Source of the DNA: Planctomycetota bacterium
GTDB lineage: Bacteria > Planctomycetota > Phycisphaerae > UBA1845
Direction of reading: 5' to 3'
Length of the DNA stretch: 61,917 nt
Assembly (NCBI GenBank): GCA_030616775.1
Contig: JAUWWQ010000023.1
Location: 1-61,917 of the forward strand
A program made the translations under genes and the position numbers. Below, in pieces: positions 34,251 through 41,936 of the stretch. How positions within the stretch are numbered: position 1 is the stretch's first letter; each line of letters starts with the position of its first letter. The notes under the pieces were generated by a model that was not told where the DNA came from, made no database searches, and was given only the letters and a program-made list of their open reading frames with translations.

Positions 34251-34940
34251 CTACCTTACGGCCGCATCGTGCCGCAGCTTCGCAAGCGGGCAGGCCTCAC
34301 ATCGGGCCCGCACCTGGCAGTGCTTCTTGCCGACTTCCACAAACAGAGCATGATACTCGTTGTACAACTGAACATCTTGGGGCATCGTGTCGTGAAACAG
34401 CTCCCGTATCGTTTCGTAATTGGTGTTTCGCTCGATGACAAAGTGCCGGCGCAAAATGCGTTTCGTGTAGGCGTCCACGACAAACGTGGGACGCTCACCG
34501 GCGTACAGAAGAATCGTATCGGCCGTTTCCGGGCCGATCCCCCGGATACTCAGCAACAGTCGCCGGGCCTCATCGAGGTCGCCACCAAGTAGTGACTTCA
34601 ACGAACCTCGGTGATGATCCCAAAGGTAGTCCACAAACGCTTTGAGCCGGGCGGCTTTGAGCCGATAGGTCCCGGATGGTTGGATCAGTTCGGCTAGACG
34701 ATCCTGCGAGAGATGACGCAGGACGGACCAGGTCAGGCAATGCGCGCTTTTAAGGTTCTTGACGGCCCGTTCGGCGTTTTTCCAGGCGGTGTTTTGTGCA
34801 AGGATCGCGCCGATCACGACCTCGGTGGGCGTGCGAGCCGGCCACCAGTGCTGCGGACCGCAGGCAGACCAGAGACGATCATACATCTCGCACAGAACCC
34901 GGGCTCTGGATTTGCCCCTACGCCGTTCGCTTCGTGCCAT
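34251..34940 (-). CDS. MagIII-like HhH-GPD DNA glycosylase
   Basis: 229 residues of the endonuclease III superfamily. The helix-hairpin-helix I-R-G-I-G-P-E-T-A-D (132-141) and catalytic D156 (V-V-D-A-Y) are present. The Lys of bifunctional Nth (G-V-G-R-K-T-A-N) is replaced by Glu, so a monofunctional glycosylase is expected, and G-x-E-T-A-D with V-V-D-A-Y resembles 3-methyladenine glycosylase MagIII. C208, C214 and C217 recall the Nth Fe-S loop, but the spacing is C-x5-C-x2-C and the fourth Cys is missing. It converges on the phosphatase gene. Confidence 0.8.
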   Translation of the reverse strand: MARSERRRGKSRARVLCEMYDRLWSACGPQHWWPARTPTEVVIGAILAQNTAWKNAERAVKNLKSAHCLTWSVLRHLSQDRLAELIQPSGTYRLKAARLKAFVDYLWDHHRGSLKSLLGGDLDEARRLLLSIRGIGPETADTILLYAGERPTFVVDAYTKRILRRHFVIERNTNYETIRELFHDTMPQDVQLYNEYHALFVEVGKKHCQVRARCEACPLAKLRHDAAVR

Positions 34941-35004
34941 TTAGCCAACCGCTATTCCGGTCCCCGCTTGCAACTCACCCGTAAGTCGGCACGATACGGC
35001 GAGT

Positions 35005-35718
35005 ATGGCTCATTCACAACAGTCGGCAAGCTCGAAACGACGTGGCCTCCTGGCACGCCCGCTGGATGCCCTGGTGTTTCTCATGCCGCTGATCGTCTTC
35101 TATGAAGTCACCTCGCTGACTCGACAACATGATCGCGTCATCGCCTTCGACCTGCTGCGGCGGTTTTTTGAGCTGTTCGGTCACGCCGGTATGTGGGCAC
35201 CAGGCCTGGGCGTGATCGTCATCCTGCTGGCCACGCACATGGCTTCGGGTGAAAAGTGGTCGATCCGATGGGGTCGTGTGGGATTGATGTATCTCGAAGC
35301 GGCGGGGCTCGCTGCTCCGCTGCTTGCTTTGAACTGGACGATTTCGCTCTCAACAGCCGGGCTGGTCGCACCGCCGTTGCTCGACAAGATCGCGCTGGGA
35401 ATTGGTGCCGGAATCTACGAAGAGCTTGTCTTCCGACTGCTGCTGATCTCCTTTGTCATGATGATCGGTGTGGACTTGCTGCGTTTGGGTCGAACCTCCG
35501 TGACGGTGGCGGCGATCCTGCTGTCGTCGGCCGCCTTCGCCGCGCACCATCATTACCCGGTCGGCACGGAGCCGTTCATGCTGCTGCCGTTTGTCTTCCG
35601 CACGATTGCAGGCGTGTATCTGGCGACGATCTTCTGGTATCGCGGCTACGGCCCCGCGGCCGGCTGCCACGCCGCCTACAACGTAGCCCTGACGTGCCTG
35701 GGCAATGTCACCTACTAG
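35005..35718 (+). CDS. CPBP-family intramembrane metalloprotease
   Basis: 237 residues, about six to eight TM helices. Motif 1 Y-E-E-L-V-F-R (glutamate pair and Arg) and motif 2 A-A-H-H-H-Y, with a third H-A-A-Y-N near the C-terminus, are the zinc-ligand motifs of the Abi/CAAX prenyl protease (CPBP) family. It could process membrane proteins or peptides; the substrate is unknown. Divergent from the glycosylase gene. Confidence 0.85.
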   Translation: MAHSQQSASSKRRGLLARPLDALVFLMPLIVFYEVTSLTRQHDRVIAFDLLRRFFELFGHAGMWAPGLGVIVILLATHMASGEKWSIRWGRVGLMYLEAAGLAAPLLALNWTISLSTAGLVAPPLLDKIALGIGAGIYEELVFRLLLISFVMMIGVDLLRLGRTSVTVAAILLSSAAFAAHHHYPVGTEPFMLLPFVFRTIAGVYLATIFWYRGYGPAAGCHAAYNVALTCLGNVTY

Positions 35719-35779
35719 CGGACACAGACAACCTCACCTGAGTGGCATGGCCAAGCGAAGCGCCGCCATGCCTTACCCG

Positions 35780-37558
35780 TCACCCTGACCCATCAAAAAC
35801 AACCTTCCCGCCGACGATCGTTTGAGCGACTCTCACCTTCGCAAGTCGGTTCTTTGGGATCGTGAAGGGATCGTCGTTCAAGACGATCAGGTCAGCGTAC
35901 TTGCCGACTTCGATCGTGCCGAGGCGGTCATCCCGGTGGATCGCCCTAGGTGGCGAGACCGTATAAGCCCGGATCGCTTCCTCAACCGTCAGTGAGTGCG
36001 AGGGCAGCCATACCTCACCGGCCAATGTCTTGGCGTTTACTGCTGAATCGATGCCCGCAAAGGGATTCAAGGTCACAACCGGCCAATCGCTGCCGAAGAC
36101 AACCAGTGTCCCGGCGTCGACCAGCTGGCGGAACGCATACGAGCCCTTGAGCCGCTCCTTACCCAGCCGGTCCTCTGCATATCGGCCGTCGTCGGCCTTA
36201 TGAAACGGCTGCATCGAAGCCACCACTCCGAGCTTCCCGAATCGGGGAATGTCCGTAACGTGCAGGTGTTGGGCGTGCTCAACGCGATGCCGGGCATCAC
36301 GGCGCCCGTTTCGCTTGCCGGCGTACTCATAGGCATCGAGCAAAAGGTGATTGGCTTCATCCCCGATCGCATGGACGGCGACTTGCAGGCCGCGCGAATC
36401 GGCCAGAGCGACATTTTGCTGAAATGATTCCTGCGGATCAGCCATTGCGGTCAGTTGACCGCGCGGATACGGCGTCTCCGGCGCGGTATCGCTGTAAGGT
36501 TCGCGCATATATGCGGTACGGCTGCCCAGCGAACCATCCATGTACCCCTTGAAACCGGGCAGACGAACCATGTCGCTGTTGAGGCCGTAGCTGGGAATCT
36601 TATCGACATACGATGCCCAATCGCTGACACTCAGATAGGCGGTGATGCGCACGGTCAGCGTGCCCTCCCGCTCGGCACGGCGGAACGCCTCCAGCTCGGC
36701 GCGAGAGGACATGTTGTGAATCGACGTGACTCCCAGCGAATTGGCATGCTTCATTGCCCGGCGCAGCGCTTCATAATCCTCGTCCGGCGTCGGGTCGGGA
36801 ATGAGCCGGCCGACCAGCCTCATGGCCGATTCTTTCAGAATTCCCGTCGGCTCTCGGGTCTTCGGATCGCGTTGAATCTCGCCTCCCTTGGGATCAGGCG
36901 GCCCCGATGTGTCGATCCCCGCCAGCCGCAGGGCCGCCGAGTTCGCCAGGGCCGAGTGACCGTCCATGCGCCTTAGAAACACCGGACTATCGCGTGTGAC
37001 CGGATCGAGCCAGTTCTTATTCGGCGTTTCCGGCTTGTCCCAGCTCTCCACGCTCCATCGCCCACCGAGGACCCACTGCCCCTTCTTCTTGGTTTTCGCC
37101 TCGGCTGCAACGGCTTGAATGAACTCCCGGCGACTGCGCACATCGCGCAGGTTGAGTTGGGCCAGTTGGAACCCGCCACTGACAATGTGGGTGTGGCTGT
37201 CGGTAATTCCCGGGATGACGCGGCGTCCTTTAGCGTCGATCACTTGCGTGCCATTTTTGATCCACGCCCGGATGGTAACATCATCTCCCACTGCAACGAT
37301 CTTGTCACCGACCACAGCCAGGGCGGTTGGCTCGGCGGGTGCATCGGAGTCGGCTGTCGGACCGACGCCCGTCCAGACCCGGGCGTTGACTATGACCAGA
37401 TCCGCACGCTGCCCAACCGGTTTCTTTTCTGTCTCCGCACCCGGCGCCGGGGGCAAGTATGTGCTCGCACCGACTGCCAACAGCGTCCCCAAGACTGCCT
37501 TTATCGATTCCCGATGTCGGCCCTGTTGCACGTTCGATGACGTTCGTTCGACTGACAT
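35780..37558 (-). CDS. Secreted amidohydrolase, YtcJ-like (amidohydrolase 3)
   Basis: 592 residues. It has a signal peptide (A-V-L-G-T-L-L-A-V-G-A) and a metal-dependent amidohydrolase barrel: G-I-T-D-S-H-T-H early, a Lys/His-rich centre, H-R-V-E-H-A-Q and F-G-S-D-W-P-V late, and a C-terminal G-K-Y-A-D-L-I-V-L segment. This matches YtcJ-like hydrolases of broad or unknown substrate. Convergent with the CPBP gene, divergent from dihydroorotase. Confidence 0.88.
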   Translation of the reverse strand: MSVERTSSNVQQGRHRESIKAVLGTLLAVGASTYLPPAPGAETEKKPVGQRADLVIVNARVWTGVGPTADSDAPAEPTALAVVGDKIVAVGDDVTIRAWIKNGTQVIDAKGRRVIPGITDSHTHIVSGGFQLAQLNLRDVRSRREFIQAVAAEAKTKKKGQWVLGGRWSVESWDKPETPNKNWLDPVTRDSPVFLRRMDGHSALANSAALRLAGIDTSGPPDPKGGEIQRDPKTREPTGILKESAMRLVGRLIPDPTPDEDYEALRRAMKHANSLGVTSIHNMSSRAELEAFRRAEREGTLTVRITAYLSVSDWASYVDKIPSYGLNSDMVRLPGFKGYMDGSLGSRTAYMREPYSDTAPETPYPRGQLTAMADPQESFQQNVALADSRGLQVAVHAIGDEANHLLLDAYEYAGKRNGRRDARHRVEHAQHLHVTDIPRFGKLGVVASMQPFHKADDGRYAEDRLGKERLKGSYAFRQLVDAGTLVVFGSDWPVVTLNPFAGIDSAVNAKTLAGEVWLPSHSLTVEEAIRAYTVSPPRAIHRDDRLGTIEVGKYADLIVLNDDPFTIPKNRLAKVRVAQTIVGGKVVFDGSG

Positions 37559-37682
37559 GTCCGTCTTAGCTCCAAAAAAAGGTTCCCAGATGCGCCCGGC
37601 GTGAAAGCCCGAGCGTGGACATAGCCGCTTGCCAACGGATATAGTACCCCACGCACTGGGCCATTTGAAGAGAGAGCAGTCT

Positions 37683-39011
37683 ATGCTGAAAACGACCAGC
37701 TATGATAGCCTTCTGATCTGCGGTGGCCGGATCATCGACCCATTTACAGGTCGAGATGAGATCGCGGATATCGCGGTTGTCGAGGGCCTGATCGCCCAGG
37801 CTCCCACGAATGACACCCACGTGATCGACGCGACGGGTTGGATCGTCTGCCCGGGCCTGATGGACATCCACGTCCACCTGCGTGAACCGGGACAAACCCA
37901 CAAAGAGACGATCGAAACCGGTACGGCCGCTGCAGTCGCCGGTGGTTTTACCTTCGTGGCATGCATGCCCAACACGAGACCTCCTCTGGACCACCCTGAC
38001 GCCATACGCTCGGTCCTGGAGCGCGCCCGCAACGCAGGGCATTGTCAGGTCGGTCCGATCGCTGCGATCACAAAGGGCCGATCCGGGAATACCATCACCG
38101 ATTTCAGTGTTTTGCTGGATACCGGGGCGGTCGCGCTTAGTGACGACGGTGACGGCGTCGAAGACGACTCCGTCATGCGAGCGGCGTTCGAGAGCGCCCG
38201 CGAAGTTAGCGCCGTGCTTATTCAACATTGTGAGTACAAGGCAATCTCCGCCGGCGGGGTGATGCATCTGGGCGACGTATCGTGCCGGTGCGGGTTTCCC
38301 GGCCTGAACCCGCGCTCCGAAGAGGCGATGATCGAGCGGGATATCGGCCTGTGCCGTGATACTGGCAGCCGGTATCATGTGGCACACATCTCCACTGCGC
38401 GGGCAGTGGAACTGGTGCGCCGGGCAAAGGCGGAAGGGTCGCCGGTAACGGCTGAGGTGTGTACGCACCACCTGGTCTTGACGGATGAAGCATGTGTGGA
38501 AGGGGATCCGAACACGAAGATACATCCGCCGCTGCGCCCCCGGACCGACGTCGAAGAATGCCGTCGTGGGCTGCTCGACGGGACCATCGACTGCATCGTG
38601 ACCGACCATGCGCCGCACACCGTTGATGAAAAGGCCGCCGGGTTTCTAAGGGCCCCACCCGGCATTGTTGGGCTGGAGACTGCGGTTGGATTAGCCGCAC
38701 AAGCGATGATTGAGTCCGGCCTGGCCGATTGGCCGCAGCTTGTCGCCTGGTTCACGACGGGTCCGGCGGCGGTGCTGAATCGCCCTCCCAGGCCGATCGA
38801 AGTCGGCGCAAGGGCCGATTTGAGCCTGCTAAGCCCCAAGGCCCGCTGGACTGTCGATCCCCAACGGTTTGTCTCCAGGGGTCGAAATACGCCTTTTTCA
38901 GGCTGGGAACTCACTGGAAAGGCGATTGGTACCGTTCAGGGACCGCAGGTGGCCGTAAGCTCCAGGGCTGGACTCAAGTCTTCGCAGCAACCGGCCGAGG
39001 ATTCTCGGTAA
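37683..39011 (+). CDS. pyrC: Dihydroorotase
   Basis: 442 residues. It makes dihydroorotate from carbamoyl aspartate in pyrimidine synthesis. The metal motif D-I-H-V-H-L-R-E-P-G is followed by the conserved F-V-A-C-M-P-N-T and the late D-H-A-P-H-T motif. This is the class I type with a single barrel. The frame is open from 37629, but ATG at 37683 follows GAAGAGAG and gives the family N-terminus. Allantoinase/hydantoinase are relatives; the M-P-N-T and D-H-A-P-H motifs favour dihydroorotase. Confidence 0.9.
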   Translation: MLKTTSYDSLLICGGRIIDPFTGRDEIADIAVVEGLIAQAPTNDTHVIDATGWIVCPGLMDIHVHLREPGQTHKETIETGTAAAVAGGFTFVACMPNTRPPLDHPDAIRSVLERARNAGHCQVGPIAAITKGRSGNTITDFSVLLDTGAVALSDDGDGVEDDSVMRAAFESAREVSAVLIQHCEYKAISAGGVMHLGDVSCRCGFPGLNPRSEEAMIERDIGLCRDTGSRYHVAHISTARAVELVRRAKAEGSPVTAEVCTHHLVLTDEACVEGDPNTKIHPPLRPRTDVEECRRGLLDGTIDCIVTDHAPHTVDEKAAGFLRAPPGIVGLETAVGLAAQAMIESGLADWPQLVAWFTTGPAAVLNRPPRPIEVGARADLSLLSPKARWTVDPQRFVSRGRNTPFSGWELTGKAIGTVQGPQVAVSSRAGLKSSQQPAEDSR

Positions 39012-39094
39012 GTCTTTGTAAGGAATTGGCCTAGGCGCCTTGACGCCGACGGCTTAGCGAGTATAGTAGATATCTCTGGTGTGTGCAGCGGTCA

Positions 39095-39508
39095 ATGGAG
39101 AAGAATCTCATGCTCCCTACATCATCTGACCACGGAGCGACCTCGGTAGCGCCGCCTGAACCAACGGTGACGGAAACAAAGACAGCCGTCGAAGAACGCC
39201 GAGCCTCCAGACGAGCCGATCGCAAGGTCACACTGCAGCTAAAAGGTATGGGCTGCACCGAGACGCACCTTTACACCACGAAGGATATCTGCGAGGGCGG
39301 CCTGTTTCTGCACGTACCGGTGGAAAACGGTCTTGCAGTCGGACAGCGCGTAGAAGTTGTTCTCGGGGACGAAACGGTGTCGCCTAAGCCGCTGAGCTTT
39401 GCCGGCGAAACCCACTACGCGACTGTCATTCGCACCGAGCTGCTGGCTGAGGCGGCAAAGCCGACGATCGGTGCAGGGCTCCGTTTCGATCGACCCTTGT
39501 TCCTGTAA
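39095..39508 (+). CDS. PilZ-like domain protein
   Basis: 137 residues. The R-R-A-D-R-K block (RxxxR-like) is followed 25-30 residues later by D-I-C-E-G-G-L-F, the place of the PilZ D/N-x-S-x-x-G motif, with Ser replaced by Cys. PilZ proteins bind cyclic di-GMP, and a diguanylate cyclase is encoded at 9338. The replaced Ser makes binding less certain. ATG at 39095 is preferred over the GTG at 39083. Confidence 0.65.
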   Translation: MEKNLMLPTSSDHGATSVAPPEPTVTETKTAVEERRASRRADRKVTLQLKGMGCTETHLYTTKDICEGGLFLHVPVENGLAVGQRVEVVLGDETVSPKPLSFAGETHYATVIRTELLAEAAKPTIGAGLRFDRPLFL

Positions 39509-39797
39509 CCGACTGCGCCCGCCCTTCCGTCCTTCCGCTACACAGGTAACCAGCCACCCCAGAAGAATCTTACCTCCGCAACAACCGTCTTACCGTCCCC
39601 GGCGAACCGGACGCGATAGATGGATTGCAGACTGCGAACCGCAGACTGACATGGTTCCAGTCGCTAATTGCGAGTCCACAATCGTCCCGGCCATCTGTTT
39701 CCTTACGTCACCGACGCAGTTATGGTGGAGTAGTTGGTTTAGGCGCTCGCGAACGCGAGGGGCGCCGCGGAGCCCGTAAACTCGTTTGGACTCAGCG

Positions 39798-41690
39798 ATG
39801 CGTGACATGACGTGTAGGAACCTTTTCCTTTCCGCGATTGTTGTTCTGGGTATCCCGACCGCTCCCGGTTTGGCGGGAGCCGGTCCGGCGGATCGACTCA
39901 GGATCCCGTCCACCGGCGTGCCCGACGAGTGGCTGACCAAGGCAGAGCATACGGCGTTTCGGGAGACGCCCCGCTACGATGAGACAATCCGGTTCTGCCA
40001 ACGTCTGGCCGCGGCCTCAGACTGGATTGACCACAGGTCTTTCGGCCTCAGCCCCGAAGGGCGGGAGCTACCGCTGGTTATCGCCTCAAAGGACGGGACG
40101 TTTACACCTCAGGAAGCACGTGCCGCCGGAAAACTGATCGTGCTCGTGCAGAACTGTATCCATGCGGGCGAGTGCGCGGGCAAAGACGCGTCGCTCATGT
40201 TGCTGCGCGATATCGCCATCACCAAGACACGCAAGGGATTGTTGGACCACACTGTCTTGTTGGTCGTGCCGATCTTCAACGTCGACGGACATGAGCGGTT
40301 CAGCCCCTACTCCCGGATCAACCAGAACGGACCAGCCGAGATGGGATGGCGTGTTACGTCGCGCAACCTGAACCTCAACCGCGACTGCATCAAGGCCGAC
40401 ACCGCCGAGCTGCAGGCGTGGCTATCGCTGTGGAATGCATGGCGACCCGACCTGCACTTCGACAATCACACCACCGACGGCGGCAATTGGCAGTATGACC
40501 TGATGTACACGGCGGACACATCCCCGACGGCTGCCCCGCCGGTCGCACGGTGGTTGGAGAATGTGTTGTATCCGCAGTTGATTCCCGCCTTGGAGGCCGA
40601 TGGGCACCTCCCAGCGGTGTTTTTCGGCCTGATTGACTCCAAGGATCCCTCGAAGGGCATTCGATCGGGGCCTTTTTCACCGAGGTTCTCGACCGGATAC
40701 CTATCCATCCGTAACCGCCCGTCGATCCTGGTCGAAACCCATATGCTCAAGCCGTATCGCACCCGCGTCATCGCTCACTACAACATCATGCTGCACACGT
40801 TGGAGTTGCTGAATCGCGATCCTCATTCGCTGCGAGAGGCGATACGGACCGCTGACGAAAGCACCGTCAGGCTCGGCAGGAAGTATGAGCCGGATCGCAG
40901 GCTACCCGTCGCAGTCGGGAGAAGCGACGACTCGGTCCCGTTTTCCTTCAAGGGATATGCCTACAGGCGTGAGCTGAGCGACGTATCCGGTGACGTGCGC
41001 ATTGTCTATGATGATACCAAACCGATCGAGATTGACACCGTCTGGCACAACGGAGTGAAAGTCACCAAGGCGGTGAATCCGCCATTGGCCTACATCATTC
41101 CACCGCAGTGGATGGAGGTCATCGATCTGGTCAAAGCTCATGGGCTGCGAAGCGAACGCCTGTCAGAGCCAACCACCGTCGAAGTCGAATCCTACCGCTT
41201 TTCCGACGTGTCCTTTGCGAGCCGCCCGTTCGAAGGGCGGTTCAGGGCTCGTTTCCAGACGGAGATGATCGTCGAGCGCCGCACGTTTCGCGCCGGATCG
41301 GTTGTCGTTCCCCTTGATCAGCCCGACGCCAAGGTGGCCATCCACATGCTGGAACCGGATGCACCGGACTCATTGGCATCATGGGGCTTCTTCAACGCCA
41401 TCTTTGAGCAGAAAGAATATGCCGAGCATTATATTTTGGAAGACCTGGCCCGACGGATGATCGAGGCTGATCCGACGCTCCGCGAAGAGTTTGAGAGCAA
41501 GATTCGCAGCGATCGCTCGTTTGCCTCCAGCCCGCGCAGCCGGTTGTACTTTTTCTATAAGCGTTCGCCGCATTGGGACGCATCTATTAATGTCTACCCG
41601 ATCGCGCGGCTAACCAGACCCATAGCCTCAGCAACGGCTCCGGCCGATCCGGGGCAGCCTGACCGCACCCCCGCCCCAAGAGGCAAGTGA
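39798..41690 (+). CDS. Secreted M14 zinc carboxypeptidase
   Basis: 630 residues with a signal peptide (L-F-L-S-A-I-V-V-L-G-I). The zinc ligands H-A-G-E (about residue 112) and the later D-N-H-T-T-D (about 218) fit the M14 pattern, and E-T-H-M is the position of the catalytic Glu region. N-L-N-R-D substitutes the substrate Arg region. A second strand-rich domain follows (residues about 390-600). It probably trims peptides in the periplasm or outside. The TTG at 39786 is an alternative start. Confidence 0.85.
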   Translation: MRDMTCRNLFLSAIVVLGIPTAPGLAGAGPADRLRIPSTGVPDEWLTKAEHTAFRETPRYDETIRFCQRLAAASDWIDHRSFGLSPEGRELPLVIASKDGTFTPQEARAAGKLIVLVQNCIHAGECAGKDASLMLLRDIAITKTRKGLLDHTVLLVVPIFNVDGHERFSPYSRINQNGPAEMGWRVTSRNLNLNRDCIKADTAELQAWLSLWNAWRPDLHFDNHTTDGGNWQYDLMYTADTSPTAAPPVARWLENVLYPQLIPALEADGHLPAVFFGLIDSKDPSKGIRSGPFSPRFSTGYLSIRNRPSILVETHMLKPYRTRVIAHYNIMLHTLELLNRDPHSLREAIRTADESTVRLGRKYEPDRRLPVAVGRSDDSVPFSFKGYAYRRELSDVSGDVRIVYDDTKPIEIDTVWHNGVKVTKAVNPPLAYIIPPQWMEVIDLVKAHGLRSERLSEPTTVEVESYRFSDVSFASRPFEGRFRARFQTEMIVERRTFRAGSVVVPLDQPDAKVAIHMLEPDAPDSLASWGFFNAIFEQKEYAEHYILEDLARRMIEADPTLREEFESKIRSDRSFASSPRSRLYFFYKRSPHWDASINVYPIARLTRPIASATAPADPGQPDRTPAPRGK

Positions 41691-41751
41691 CCTTTCGATC
41701 ACGGGGTCACCGTGGTAGCTTATCACTCAGACTGGCCGATTTCTCGTTCCC

Positions 41752-41779
41752 GAGCCGCAGACTTGAAGTCTGCGCGGAC
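41752..41779. repeat. REP-like palindrome, family A
   Basis: GAGCCGCAGACTTGAAG-TCTGCGCGGAC, the same flanks as 15977 with a compensated stem. Confidence 0.85.
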
Positions 41780-41817
41780 TGCCATTGCAATTGACGCTGA
41801 CTCGGGGAACGCGACGC

Positions 41818-41843
41818 CGCGCGGGCTTATGCCCGCGGTTCAG
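41818..41843. repeat. REP-like palindrome, family A variant
   Basis: CGCGCGGGCTTATGCCCGCG hairpin, 40 bases from the copy at 41752. The two fill most of the gap between the carboxypeptidase and the first tandem kinase. Confidence 0.75.
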
Positions 41844-41936
41844 GGTTTTACAGTCAATGGTAATGAACGAACCGGTCAGTTTGAGTTATCAGTAATCCGT
41901 TGGTGAAGGGACCATAGTGCGATACTGGCAGAGCCC

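Noticed and set aside
41712-41906. 64-residue frame before the tandem kinases
   Set aside because: Almost wholly made of two REP-like palindromes; no start signal or domain.
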